A DNA stretch of 7,971 bases from an uncultured Clostridia bacterium (lineage in GTDB: Bacteria; Bacillota; Clostridia; Christensenellales; Borkfalkiaceae): contig USSJ01000050.1 in the NCBI GenBank assembly GCA_900557285.1, positions 1 to 7,971 of the forward strand. Direction: 5' to 3'. The notes beneath the pieces were generated by a model. The model searched no databases, was not told where the DNA came from, and saw only the letters and a program-made list of their open reading frames with translations. Below, one piece after another: positions 1-7,250 of the stretch (positions are counted from its first letter, which is position 1; each line of letters opens with the position of its first letter). The position numbers and the translations under genes are program-made.

Positions 1-858
1 CGTAAAGACGATTGTCAATGCGAAATTATACCAAACTTCTTTCTGAAAGTCTGCGTCCTCTGCAAGAAGCTGGAAGAATACAGACGCCGCATTTCCCGAA
101 ACGCCCGCTTCGTTCATAAGAACAGATACCTGAACGATATAGCAGACAAAAAAAGTGATAATGATCATGACAAACGTTACAACAGACACAATGACAATCT
201 TGACCGCATTGCTTTTACCGCCGAACTTGGAATAGAGAAAAGATGCGGCGATGGCGCCCAACAATGAAGAAATAAACGCGACATAACCGATCGCAAAGAG
301 TATTGCGAAAATCGCACAGCCGACCAGTCCTCCGACCAAAGCCCCCGCAAAGCCGTTCCAATAGTTGTTCGGAAGCGCCGCTTCCATATTTTCCACCGCA
401 ACGGCAGACTGCAAACGCTGTTCCAGACACTCTTCGTGGGTGCGGAAATATCCGCCGTTGTCTTGTGCCAGTACGCTTTTTATCATGGCCCGCCCGCAAT
501 ATGGACATACTGTGCCGTCCACATCCAGACTTTTCATGTATTCCGTCAATTCATGCAAGACCATATCGATATGTTCGACAATCCCTATCCTGCCGGGTAT
601 TACGAAATATATTCCGCTATCCTCCGTCGATACCTGCCCGATCTTATACTTCTTCTTGTTCTCTACGGCAAGAAAATTATACACCTCTTTTGCATGTGTA
701 CCCAAATTTGCGTGAACACCTACTCTGTACATCATCGCCAAGCCGCCGTTGGCCTCTAACGTGATACTGACCTGATAATCATTGAGCGTGCCGTAGCACT
801 GATTCTTCTCGCAGGTGAGTCCGTTCACCGCGGCGAATTCCTTCCACTTTTTATTCAT
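1..858 (-). CDS. Unrecognised membrane protein with C-C-H-C zinc-binding motif, 3' end outside window
   Basis: The frame is open from ATG at 858 to the window edge (286 codons, no stop), so the C-terminus is missing. I do not recognise the family. Residues 1-110 form a soluble region with no signal peptide. Residues 118-144 carry CPYC (C118, C121) followed by HEEC (H141, C144), a spacing suited to one zinc ion in a ribbon or treble-clef fold. A glycine-rich hydrophobic stretch (about 168-209) can hold two membrane spans, 219-246 is a third, and another hydrophobic run starts near 277 at the edge. A small GGK motif (213-215) sits between spans. The start is supported by GGAGGG a few bases upstream (862-867) and by a promoter at 888-916. 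It is transcribed in the same direction as valS but separated from it by a terminator, so it is probably monocistronic at its 5' end. A membrane role is inferred; no function is assigned. Confidence 0.8.
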   Translation of the reverse strand, partial: MNKKWKEFAAVNGLTCEKNQCYGTLNDYQVSITLEANGGLAMMYRVGVHANLGTHAKEVYNFLAVENKKKYKIGQVSTEDSGIYFVIPGRIGIVEHIDMVLHELTEYMKSLDVDGTVCPYCGRAMIKSVLAQDNGGYFRTHEECLEQRLQSAVAVENMEAALPNNYWNGFAGALVGGLVGCAIFAILFAIGYVAFISSLLGAIAASFLYSKFGGKSNAVKIVIVSVVTFVMIIITFFVCYIVQVSVLMNEAGVSGNAASVFFQLLAEDADFQKEVWYNFALTIVFT

Positions 859-887
859 ATTCCCTCCGACAAAATGTTATCTGTATT

Positions 888-916
888 ATTATACAACCAT
901 ATTTTGCATGTTTCAA
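888..916 (-). promoter_or_regulatory. Sigma-A promoter of the zinc-motif membrane protein
   Basis: Read on the minus strand, TTGAAA (911-916) and TATAAT (888-893) are separated by exactly 17 bases. That is a full -10 consensus and 5 of 6 at -35. Transcription would start near 880, leaving a leader of about 20 bases that holds the GGAGGG ribosome-binding site before ATG 858. The AT-rich stretch upstream (917-960) could act as an UP-like element. Confidence 0.75.
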
Positions 917-1133
917 TATTTTGTTAAAAATTCTTAATAAATATTTCGTTTTTATCCTACGTCCCTGCAAAACATCGACAATAACGCGATAAATCTTTCT
1001 TTTGCAATTTATTAATATAATTTACAGTTTTTTCATCTCTTGCCGACTCTTAATTTTTATAGTGTGTTCCCTTTTTCGCCCCATGCAAGGAAATTCGGCG
1101 AAAGCAGTGTTTTCTGCGTACACCCTCCATTTC
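917..1133. other. Intergenic region without a gene
   Basis: This stretch lies between the upstream membrane-protein promoter and the valS terminator. It is AT-rich (long T and A runs, 917-1070) and has no open frame with a ribosome-binding site. A weak 7-bp inverted repeat, TTTCGCC (1074-1080) with GGCGAAA (1097-1103), has a 16-base loop and no T-tract, so I do not call it a terminator. A TATAAT at 1016-1021 on the plus strand has no matching -35 and no gene behind it. Confidence 0.5.
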
Positions 1134-1165
1134 AAAAAACAACCCGCCGCATGATGCGGCGGGTT
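1134..1165 (-). terminator. Intrinsic terminator of valS
   Basis: A perfect 10-bp GC-rich stem (1141-1150 with 1156-1165, loop of 5) lies 4 bases after the valS stop codon. On the minus strand it is followed by GTTTTTTG (1133-1140), the T-tract of a Rho-independent terminator. On the plus strand the stem is followed only by A residues, so it works in the valS direction. It separates valS from the membrane-protein gene further left. Confidence 0.92.
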
Positions 1166-1169
1166 AAAA

Positions 1170-3794
1170 TCAGTCGAGATCCTTGATCTGTTTTTCAATT
1201 TTTTGTTTCATATCGATAAATTTATCCAGCTTGGCGCGCTCGGCCTCCACGAGATTTTTCGGAGCTTTTTCGATAAACCCGCGGTTGTGTAATTTCCCGT
1301 CTGCGCGCGAGATTTCACCGATCACGCGCTCCAGTTCTTTGGAAAGACGTTCTTTTTCTTTCTCGAGGTCAACCAGCTCGCCCAACGGCACGAATACCGT
1401 ACAGTCCTCCGTAACCTGCGACATCGTTTTTTCTTCGATCTGCGTACCGCTTTCCACGAAATCGATCTCGCTTGCCCCCGCAAGTTTTGCGATCGCTCCC
1501 GCATTGGACGAAACCATCCGCTTGTTTTGCGTGGACACAAATACTTTGACTTTCTTCGCCGGCGGACAATTCACCGAAACTTTCATATTGCGGACAGCCT
1601 TGATGATGTCCATGACAAGCTCGAACGCTTTTGCCTCTTTCTTATACGCGAGTTTGGAATTATACCGCGGGAATTCGGAAACCATGATGCTCCCTTTCGT
1701 TCCCGGAATATTGCGGTAGATCTCCTCGGTAATAAACGGTACAAACGGATGAAGAAGTTTCAGTGCATTTTCCAGAACAAAGCAAAGTACGGAGAGAGTC
1801 GCCGCCTTTTTGGACGCATCGTCGCTGTAGAGCGAACTCTTGCAAAGCTCGATATACCAATCGCAGAAATCGCTCCACATGAAGTCATACAGAGCTCCCG
1901 CCGCGATACCCAATTCAAATTTGCCCATGTTGAGCGTTACTTCTTTGATACAGCTTTCCAGGCGCGAGATGATCCATTTATCCGCCGCCGTCAGCTTGAC
2001 TTCCGAAAGCGGCGGGATCCTGATCCCTTCCGCATTCATCAGAACGAAACGGCTTGCGTTCCAGACCTTGTTCATGAAGTTACGGCTGGCTTCCACTTTT
2101 CCTTTGCTGTAACGGCTGTCATTTCCCGGCGCCACGCCCGTGATCAGCGAAAACCTGAGGGAATCTGCGCCGTATTCGTCGATAACTTCCAGCGGATCGA
2201 TGCCGTTGCCGAGCGATTTGGACATCTTTCTGCCCTGCTCGTCGCGCACAATGCCGTGCAGAAGCACGTCGCGGAACGGAACTTTGCCCGTATGCTCGAT
2301 CCCCGAGAAAATCATGCGCGCAACCCAGAAGAAAATGATGTCATAACCGCAGGAAAGCACGTCTGTCGGATAGAAATATGCGAAATCATCCGTCTTTTCA
2401 GGATATCCGAGCGTTGAGAACGGCCAGAGCGCAGAGGAAAACCAGGTATCCAGCACATCCTCATCCTGTTTCAGATTCTTGCTATGGCAGTGCGGGCATT
2501 CCGTCGGATCGGTCTTGGAAACGATCATTTCTCCGCAATCCTGGCAATACCATACGGGGATCCGGTGCCCCCACCAGAGCTGTCTGGAAATACACCAATC
2601 CTTGATGCCCTCCATCCAGCTGAAATAAATTTTCGAAAAACGTTCGGGCGTGAACTTGATCTTATTGCGCGCAACCGCGTCGATGGCAGGTTTTGCAAGC
2701 GGCTGCATGCGCACAAACCACTGTTTGGAAACGATCGGTTCCACCGTGCTCTTGCAACGATAGCAATGCCCGACGTTGTGCGAATGCGGCTCGATTTTGA
2801 CGAGCGCGCCGCACGCTTTCAGGTCTTCCACGATCTTCTCGCGCGCTTCAAAACGATCCAGCCCTTCGTATTTTCCCGCCTCCGCGTTCATCGTACCGTC
2901 ATCGTTCATGACGCGGATCACGGGCAGATTGTGCCGCAGCCCGACCTCGAAGTCGTTCGGATCGTGCGCGGGCGTGATCTTCACCGCACCCGAACCGAAT
3001 TCCATATCCACGTAATCGTCCGCAATGATCGGGATCTCACGCCCCACCAGCGGCAGAACCAGCGTCTTGCCGACCATGTGCGTATAACGCTTGTCGTTCG
3101 GATTCACGGCAACGGCCGTATCGCCGAGCATGGTTTCCGGACGCGTCGTCGCCACCACGATGCTTTCGTCACTGTCTTTGACAGGGTATTTCAGATGCCA
3201 GAAATAAGATGCGTCTTCACTGTATTCCACTTCCGCATCCGAAAGAGCCGTCTTGCAGCCGGGGCACCAGTTGATGATCCGATCGCCGCGGTAGATCAAT
3301 CCTTTTTGATAAAGATTGACAAATACCTCCCGCACCGCACGCGAACAATTCTCATCCATCGTGAACGCAAGGCGCGACCAGTCGCAGGATACGCCCATTT
3401 TCTTCATCTGTTCCACGATGCGTCCGCCGTATTTTTCTTTCCATGCCCAGGCGCGTTTGAGGAATCCTTCGCGGCCGACATCCTTTTTCGTAAGCCCCTC
3501 TTTCTTCATCTGTTCGACGATCTTGACTTCCGTCGCGATGGACGCATGATCACAGCCGGGCAAATACAGCGCCGAATACCCCTGCATACGCTTGAAACGG
3601 ATCAAAGCGTCGATGATCGTGTTGTCGAGAGCATGTCCCAAATGCAACTGTCCCGTAATATTGGGGGGCGGAATCACGATCGTGAACGGAATTTTGGAAG
3701 GGTCTACTTCCGCACGGAAATAGTTCTTCTCCATCCATTCGGCATACAGCCTGTCCTCGAAATCTTTCGGATTGTACGTCTTTTGCATTTCCAT
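1170..3794 (-). CDS. valS: Valyl-tRNA synthetase (ValRS, class Ia)
   Basis: Cytoplasmic enzyme that charges tRNA-Val with valine using ATP and hydrolyses mischarged Thr-tRNA-Val. The product is 874 residues, the usual bacterial length. Visible in order: the HIGH-type ATP motif HLGH (51-54) after PPPNITG; a WCPGC pair (C177, C180); the CP1 editing domain with [10 protein letters not shown] (216-225) and [12 protein letters not shown] (about 267-278); a CYRC pair (344, 347); CQDC and CPHC zinc-type pairs (417/420, 433/436); [18 protein letters not shown] (446-463); KMSKS (523-527); an anticodon-binding domain; and a charged C-terminal coiled-coil arm starting at [15 protein letters not shown] at 3794 is preferred: GGAAGG (3801-3806) lies 6 bases upstream. 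A TTG at 3800 would touch that site, and ATG 3788 is 12 bases from it. A consensus promoter lies at 3888-3916 and an intrinsic terminator follows. There is no T-box leader, although many Bacillota valS genes have one. Confidence 0.97.
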   Translation of the reverse strand: MEMQKTYNPKDFEDRLYAEWMEKNYFRAEVDPSKIPFTIVIPPPNITGQLHLGHALDNTIIDALIRFKRMQGYSALYLPGCDHASIATEVKIVEQMKKEGLTKKDVGREGFLKRAWAWKEKYGGRIVEQMKKMGVSCDWSRLAFTMDENCSRAVREVFVNLYQKGLIYRGDRIINWCPGCKTALSDAEVEYSEDASYFWHLKYPVKDSDESIVVATTRPETMLGDTAVAVNPNDKRYTHMVGKTLVLPLVGREIPIIADDYVDMEFGSGAVKITPAHDPNDFEVGLRHNLPVIRVMNDDGTMNAEAGKYEGLDRFEAREKIVEDLKACGALVKIEPHSHNVGHCYRCKSTVEPIVSKQWFVRMQPLAKPAIDAVARNKIKFTPERFSKIYFSWMEGIKDWCISRQLWWGHRIPVWYCQDCGEMIVSKTDPTECPHCHSKNLKQDEDVLDTWFSSALWPFSTLGYPEKTDDFAYFYPTDVLSCGYDIIFFWVARMIFSGIEHTGKVPFRDVLLHGIVRDEQGRKMSKSLGNGIDPLEVIDEYGADSLRFSLITGVAPGNDSRYSKGKVEASRNFMNKVWNASRFVLMNAEGIRIPPLSEVKLTAADKWIISRLESCIKEVTLNMGKFELGIAAGALYDFMWSDFCDWYIELCKSSLYSDDASKKAATLSVLCFVLENALKLLHPFVPFITEEIYRNIPGTKGSIMVSEFPRYNSKLAYKKEAKAFELVMDIIKAVRNMKVSVNCPPAKKVKVFVSTQNKRMVSSNAGAIAKLAGASEIDFVESGTQIEEKTMSQVTEDCTVFVPLGELVDLEKEKERLSKELERVIGEISRADGKLHNRGFIEKAPKNLVEAERAKLDKFIDMKQKIEKQIKDLD

Positions 3795-3800
3795 AAACAA

Positions 3801-3810
3801 CCTTCCCCTT
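3801..3810 (-). promoter_or_regulatory. Ribosome-binding site that sets the valS start
   Basis: On the minus strand this reads AAGGGGAAGG. The GGAAGG part is 6 bases from ATG 3794, a normal spacing, and abuts the alternative TTG at 3800, which rules that codon out as the start. Confidence 0.7.
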
Positions 3811-3834
3811 TTGCCGTCTCACCCCGCGGCAAAA
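3809..3834 (-). repeat. 8-bp inverted repeat in the valS leader
   Basis: TTTTGCCG (3809-3816) and CGGCAAAA (3827-3834) pair perfectly around a 10-base loop. In valS mRNA this hairpin ends two bases inside the purine-rich ribosome-binding tract, so it could modulate translation. No T-tract follows in the valS direction, so it is not a terminator. A role is speculative. Confidence 0.35.
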
Positions 3835-3887
3835 AAAATTTCTATCGCGCCATCCGCGCCTTTTCCCCATTTTAGTGTATGTGAATC

Positions 3888-3916
3888 ATTATAATAAATC
3901 ATGCGCCGATTGTCAA
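3888..3916 (-). promoter_or_regulatory. Perfect consensus sigma-A promoter of valS
   Basis: On the minus strand TTGACA (3911-3916) and TATAAT (3888-3893) are both exact consensus, with a 17-base spacer. Transcription should start near 3880, giving a leader of about 86 bases to ATG 3794. That leader is too short for a T-box or other large leader riboswitch. Confidence 0.88.
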
Positions 3917-4177
3917 TCTATTTTGAATTTCCCTGAAAAAATCCGTCGCATTCCCTTTCCCTTTTTTCCGTTTTTCCCCTTTCCCTTCAAGCGGCCTTCA
4001 AAAACATTTTCTTCTTCAAAAAAACGCCGACCGAAACACAGAAATTATGTTTTTCCCCGCCGCAATGCGCCGCCCTTCAAAAAAATCTTATCCGAAAAAC
4101 AAAGCGCACCAAAACACGGGAAGTTCAAACAAAAAAAAAGGCTTCTGCATACAATAAAATATCAGACTTTATATTTT
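3917..4177. other. Low-complexity intergenic stretch between divergent valS and the ABC operon
   Basis: The plus strand is strikingly pyrimidine-rich from about 3948 to 4020 (runs of CCCTTT and TTTTCC), then A-rich to 4140. The block CTTCAAAAA recurs at three places (near 3993, 4014 and 4075). An open frame through here lacks a ribosome-binding site and looks like translated low-complexity DNA, so I do not call it. No TPP riboswitch, T-box or strong promoter is visible. The promoter of the gene at 4192 must lie here or just downstream. TACAAT (4150-4155) and TATATT (4170-4175) are possible -10 boxes, but neither has a convincing -35. Confidence 0.45.
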
Positions 4178-4191
4178 CGGAGAGGTTTTTC

Positions 4192-5199
4192 ATGAAAAAA
4201 ATACTTACGGCAATTCTCTGCGCTCTGTTTGCAGTGCTTCCTTTCTCTGCCTGCCAGAGCAATACGGGCGCGACCAAGATACGGCTGAGCGAGGTAACCC
4301 ATTCGGTTTTTTATGCGCCGCTGTATGCGGCGGAAGCACTCGGCTATTTTGAAGATGAAAACATAGAGATCGATCTTTCCAACGGCGGCGGAGCCGATAA
4401 CGTCATGGCGGCGGTACTTTCGGGCAGTGCGGACATCGGATTCTGCGGGCCGGAAGCGGCACTGTACGTACTGATCGGAGGATCCAACAACGTTCCGACC
4501 GTATTCGGTCAGCTGACCAAGCGGGACGGCTCATTCCTCGTTTCGCGCGTCGACGAAGCGGATACATTCGACTGGGCGACCAGTCTTGCGGGCAAAGAGA
4601 TTTTGGCAGGCCGCAAAGGCGGAGTTCCGGCCATGACCTTTGAGTACATTTTAAATTCGAACGGCTTGACCGACGGCGTGAACGTGCATATGAATTATGA
4701 CGTGAACTTTAACAACATGACCGCCGCCTTTGAAGGAGGCACGGCCGATTACTGTACGATGTTTGAACCGGTCGCGTCCGAATACGAAAAAGCGGGCAAA
4801 GGGTATGTCGTCGCGTCCGTGGGCGAAGCGTCGGGCGAAGTGCCCTACACCTGTTTCATCGCGCGGGAAAATTACATTTCCAAAAACGAAAGCGTGATCG
4901 AAGGGTTTTTGCGCGCGGTGATGAAAGGGATCGCTTACATCAACGATACGGACAGCGCGACGGCGGCCGAGCTTTTGAAATCCTATTTCGACGGAACGGA
5001 AGTTTCTTCCATCGAAACGTCGCTGGACAGCTACAAAGCCATCGATTCCTGGCAGGAAGACATGACCATGACCGAAGACGCATTCAACCGTCTGCAGGAC
5101 ATCATCGACAATGCCGGAGAACTGGAAAAGCGGGTTACGCTTTCCGAACTGGTCGATACATCCTATTCGACCAGGATCTACGCACAGCTGAACGAATAA
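4192..5199 (+). CDS. ABC transporter substrate-binding lipoprotein, NMT1/SsuA/ThiY-like
   Basis: Extracytoplasmic solute-binding component of an importer, anchored to the outer face of the membrane. The 335-residue product begins with a lipoprotein signal: MKK, a hydrophobic core (residues 4-18) and lipobox FSAC, with C21 as the lipidated residue. The mature part fits the periplasmic-binding fold type II of the NMT1/SsuA/TauA/ThiY group: FYAPLYAAEALGYFEDENIE (40-59), SGSADIGFCGPEAA (77-90), GKEILAGRKGGVPAMTFEYI (134-153), and VDTSYSTRI near the C-terminus. The family imports sulfonates, taurine, pyrimidine thiamin precursors and related small molecules; the substrate cannot be read here, and no thiamin riboswitch is visible upstream. 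The start is supported by GGAGAGG (4179-4185) 6 bases before ATG. An ATPase fragment follows at 5272 behind a strong hairpin. No permease is present. Codon choice favours GAA over GAG strongly, unlike the gene at 5631. Confidence 0.93.
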   Translation: MKKILTAILCALFAVLPFSACQSNTGATKIRLSEVTHSVFYAPLYAAEALGYFEDENIEIDLSNGGGADNVMAAVLSGSADIGFCGPEAALYVLIGGSNNVPTVFGQLTKRDGSFLVSRVDEADTFDWATSLAGKEILAGRKGGVPAMTFEYILNSNGLTDGVNVHMNYDVNFNNMTAAFEGGTADYCTMFEPVASEYEKAGKGYVVASVGEASGEVPYTCFIARENYISKNESVIEGFLRAVMKGIAYINDTDSATAAELLKSYFDGTEVSSIETSLDSYKAIDSWQEDMTMTEDAFNRLQDIIDNAGELEKRVTLSELVDTSYSTRIYAQLNE

Positions 5200-5204
5200 C
5201 ATCA

Positions 5205-5238
5205 CCCGCAGTGCAGGCCTTTGCGCCTGCACTGCGGG
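5205..5238 (+). repeat. 14-bp perfect hairpin between binding protein and ATPase
   Basis: CCCGCAGTGCAGGC (5205-5218) pairs perfectly with 5225-5238 around a 6-base loop, starting 5 bases after the stop of the binding-protein gene. No T-tract follows (the next bases are CGGAAGTTTTGAAC), so it is not a classical terminator. In ABC operons such an intercistronic stem often protects the upstream message from 3' exonucleases and gives more binding protein than ATPase; that role is inferred. Confidence 0.7.
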
Positions 5239-5271
5239 CGGAAGTTTTGAACAAACGGAGAGGAAACACCA

Positions 5272-5613
5272 ATGAAACAACAGGGCAACCCTATTCTTGA
5301 ATTTGACAATGTGCGCATGATCTATCATACGAAGACAGGCGAAACGCTTGCCGCAGACGGCATGAGTTTCAGTGTGAACGAAGGCGAATTCATTGCGGTG
5401 ATCGGGCCTTCGGGTTGCGGAAAGACGACCGTGCTGTCCCTTGCGGCGGGGCTTTTGCCGCCGTCGGACGGGAGCGTGCGCGTGCGCGGCGAAAAGGTAC
5501 GTCGCGGCATGGCGTGTTTCGGGTATATGCTGCAAAAAGACGAACTTTTCCCGTGGCGGACGGTGGAGCAGAACATTTTTCTGCCCCTGGAGATCAAAAA
5601 GATCAACGCCTGA
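5272..5613 (+). CDS. Truncated ABC transporter ATP-binding protein (N-terminal fragment, SsuB/TauB-like)
   Basis: This is the N-terminal 113 residues of an importer ATPase that should be about 240-260. Walker A is clear (GPSGCGKTT, 45-53), and a Q-loop region follows: GYMLQKDELFPWRTVEQNI (84-102, Q88), typical of the SsuB/TauB/ThiZ group. The protein then ends at EIKKINA. Missing are the LSGG signature, Walker B, D-loop and H-switch, so it cannot hydrolyse ATP as a normal ABC subunit. None of these motifs appears in another frame downstream, because the next 1.6 kb encodes an unrelated enzyme. A simple frameshift is therefore excluded; the gene is cut by a join. ATG 5272 has GGAGAGG 8 bases upstream, the same ribosome-binding sequence as the binding-protein gene. 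Codons are GAA-rich until about 5560; the last two Glu codons are GAG. Probably a pseudogene, or an artefact of assembly. Confidence 0.85.
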   Translation: MKQQGNPILEFDNVRMIYHTKTGETLAADGMSFSVNEGEFIAVIGPSGCGKTTVLSLAAGLLPPSDGSVRVRGEKVRRGMACFGYMLQKDELFPWRTVEQNIFLPLEIKKINA

Positions 5614-5630
5614 GAAAGGGGGAGAAGACG
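5595..5630. other. Probable junction between two unrelated DNA blocks
   Basis: Homology to ABC ATPases ends close to 5600-5612. By 5618 the sequence is already the ribosome-binding site (GGGGGAG, 5618-5624) of the dehydratase gene starting at 5631. Codon preference flips across this point. No inverted repeat, target duplication, integrase or transposase is visible next to it. Read as a recombination breakpoint or an assembly join; the exact base cannot be fixed by eye. Confidence 0.55.
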
Positions 5631-7232
5631 ATGAAAAATCCGATAACCGCGTTCATAGACAAGAAGCTGGAGAAATTCGACCCCAAGTGGCAGGCGGAGC
5701 ACGGCACGGGCGGCCTGCGCAGCCGCTATTACGACAAGACCGGCATCGCCAAATACCGCGAGTGGCGCGGCGTGCACGACACGCTTGCCGACTACGTCGC
5801 CTGGCTCAACAACCTCAAGAGCATGGGCATCATGGTCGCGAGCGCCCCGCTGCCGGTGCTCAAGGGCATGTGGGAATACCGCTGGATGGGCTCCTATCTG
5901 GGCACCTTCGCCTTCATCGACCGCCTGTTCGAGGGCTTCCGCGGCTATGAGCTCGTCACCGCGCACAAGTGCATGCACGCTATCGTCCGCAGCCTGACCA
6001 AGAAGATCGCCTTCTGCCTGAGCAATGACCGTCGTCTCGGCGGCGGCAAGGATACCGACCGCATCGTTCCCATGGATGAGGTTCTGCCTCCGCTGTTCAT
6101 GATGGGCTTCAAGGAGCTCGTTCCGTTCCCTCTGCAGACGCTGCCTGAGTTCATCATCTGCGATGTTGACCAGCACATTGAGCCCTACTACATCGACGTT
6201 GCCGAGTCCTTCGGTCTTCCCGCCGACGTCTGCTCCCGCTGCGCGGCAGAGACCGGCGTTGCTCTCGACGACGCATTCCCCCTCATCGGTAAGGCAATGA
6301 TCTCGACCAATATGCCATGCAATGCATCCGAGGCCACCTCCATGTTCCAGCGCCGCCGCATAGGCATGCCGGACTTCCCCGTAACACTCGCCATGATTCA
6401 CAACGAGCCGGGCGCGCATCCGTATTCCACCCAGATGCTCAAGGACGCCATCGCCTTTGTAGAGAAGGAGTACGGCGTAAAGTACGATTGGGACAACCTC
6501 TTTAAGTACGCAAAGCTCATGAACGAGCAGAACACCATTGAGCTTGAAAAGTGGGATTACTTCAAGACTCCGTACTCCGCGCTGTGCGGCATAGCGGAGA
6601 CTCTGTACCGCCTGTATGCTTGGGCCTCTGTAAACGGCACCGATCCTTACTTCAACAAGGTCGACCGTCAGGTCATAAAGATCATGCGCAAGGCGTACGA
6701 GGAGAAGAGAGAGCCCTTCGGCGGCCGTACCCGCCACCGTGCCTTCCTGTGGGGCCCCTCCGCTGTTTACTACACCGATTTCCCGACCTGGGTCCAGAAC
6801 TGCTGGGGCATCAATATCGTCCTGAACATGGACTCCACCATGGGTCACAACATGATCAACACCGAAGATCCCGACGAGGCAATCAAGGATCTTGCTCTGT
6901 TCTCCGAGAAGGCAACCATGCGTCACCACGCCGTCGGCGGCTGGGACAATGTCAACGCCATCTGGGAGTGGGCAAAGAACTTCAACTGCGACATGGTGCT
7001 CATGAACGACAACATCGCCTGCAAGGGCATGCTCGGCGTCCACGCTCTCATGGAGGAGCAGGCGAGAGATCTCGGCTTCCACTTCATCTTCATCGAGCAT
7101 GACCTTGAGGACTGCCGCACCGTCTCCCGTCAGGAAATGCGTAACTGCGTAAACGGCTATATGTCCGTTGTCCTGGGCGAGAAGCCTCTCGATCCTACTA
7201 TCGTTGAGTTTGACGACAGCGAAGCATATTAA
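5631..7232 (+). CDS. 2-hydroxyacyl-CoA dehydratase / benzoyl-CoA reductase family subunit (HgdB/BcrB-like)
   Basis: Family members are oxygen-sensitive iron-sulfur proteins that remove water from (R)-2-hydroxyacyl-CoA in anaerobic amino-acid fermentation, or reduce aromatic acyl-CoA, after ATP-driven electron injection by a separate activase. Supporting segments are DVCSRC (C201, C204), NMPCNASEATSMFQ (227-240), FNCDMVLMNDNIACKG (451-466; C453, C464) and the C-terminal HDLEDCRTVSRQEMRN (490-505), which matches the family's end pattern of an acidic pair, R and a Q..R turn. Cluster-ligand cysteines probably lie among C201, C204, C230, C391, C453 and C464; which ones is not clear. At 533 residues it is longer than the usual 370-440. 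ATG 5631 is chosen because GGGGGAG lies 6 bases upstream; the frame stays open to 5415, but that part overlaps the ATPase. A small membrane-protein gene follows after 18 bases. No second subunit or ASKHA activase is in the window. The substrate is unknown. Codons favour GAG and AAG. Confidence 0.82.
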   Translation: MKNPITAFIDKKLEKFDPKWQAEHGTGGLRSRYYDKTGIAKYREWRGVHDTLADYVAWLNNLKSMGIMVASAPLPVLKGMWEYRWMGSYLGTFAFIDRLFEGFRGYELVTAHKCMHAIVRSLTKKIAFCLSNDRRLGGGKDTDRIVPMDEVLPPLFMMGFKELVPFPLQTLPEFIICDVDQHIEPYYIDVAESFGLPADVCSRCAAETGVALDDAFPLIGKAMISTNMPCNASEATSMFQRRRIGMPDFPVTLAMIHNEPGAHPYSTQMLKDAIAFVEKEYGVKYDWDNLFKYAKLMNEQNTIELEKWDYFKTPYSALCGIAETLYRLYAWASVNGTDPYFNKVDRQVIKIMRKAYEEKREPFGGRTRHRAFLWGPSAVYYTDFPTWVQNCWGINIVLNMDSTMGHNMINTEDPDEAIKDLALFSEKATMRHHAVGGWDNVNAIWEWAKNFNCDMVLMNDNIACKGMLGVHALMEEQARDLGFHFIFIEHDLEDCRTVSRQEMRNCVNGYMSVVLGEKPLDPTIVEFDDSEAY

Positions 7233-7250
7233 TAGGAGGATATAATAACG

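Noticed and set aside
3811..3826. T-box-like sequence in the valS leader (GGGTGAGACGGC on the minus strand)
   Set aside because: It resembles the T-box core GGGTGGNACCGC at most positions, but the tRNA-pairing TGGN is replaced by TGAG. The leader is only about 86 bases, too short for stem I, and no following terminator exists.
3795..3870. Possible leader peptide in valS mRNA from the minus-strand ATG at 3870
   Set aside because: It has no stop before valS and runs on out of frame through it; there is no valine-rich run of attenuator type, and the two adjacent Val codons near its end appear incidental.
2484..3875. Open plus-strand frame of 463 codons opposite valS
   Set aside because: It is antisense to an intact, motif-complete valS; the Arg/His/Phe-rich product matches no domain and lacks a ribosome-binding site.
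4141..4191. TPP riboswitch or strong promoter upstream of the NMT1-like binding protein
   Set aside because: The conserved CTGAGA element of the TPP riboswitch is absent, and no -35/-10 pair with good spacing could be found.
3875..4195. Open plus-strand frame of 106 codons before the binding-protein gene
   Set aside because: It translates low-complexity pyrimidine- and A-rich DNA (Phe, Pro, Lys runs), has no ribosome-binding site, and starts inside the valS promoter region.
5415..5630. Upstream extension of the dehydratase-family protein in the same frame
   Set aside because: The frame is open to 5415 but overlaps the ATPase coding sequence, and its translation is not family-like. A good ribosome-binding site directly precedes ATG 5631.
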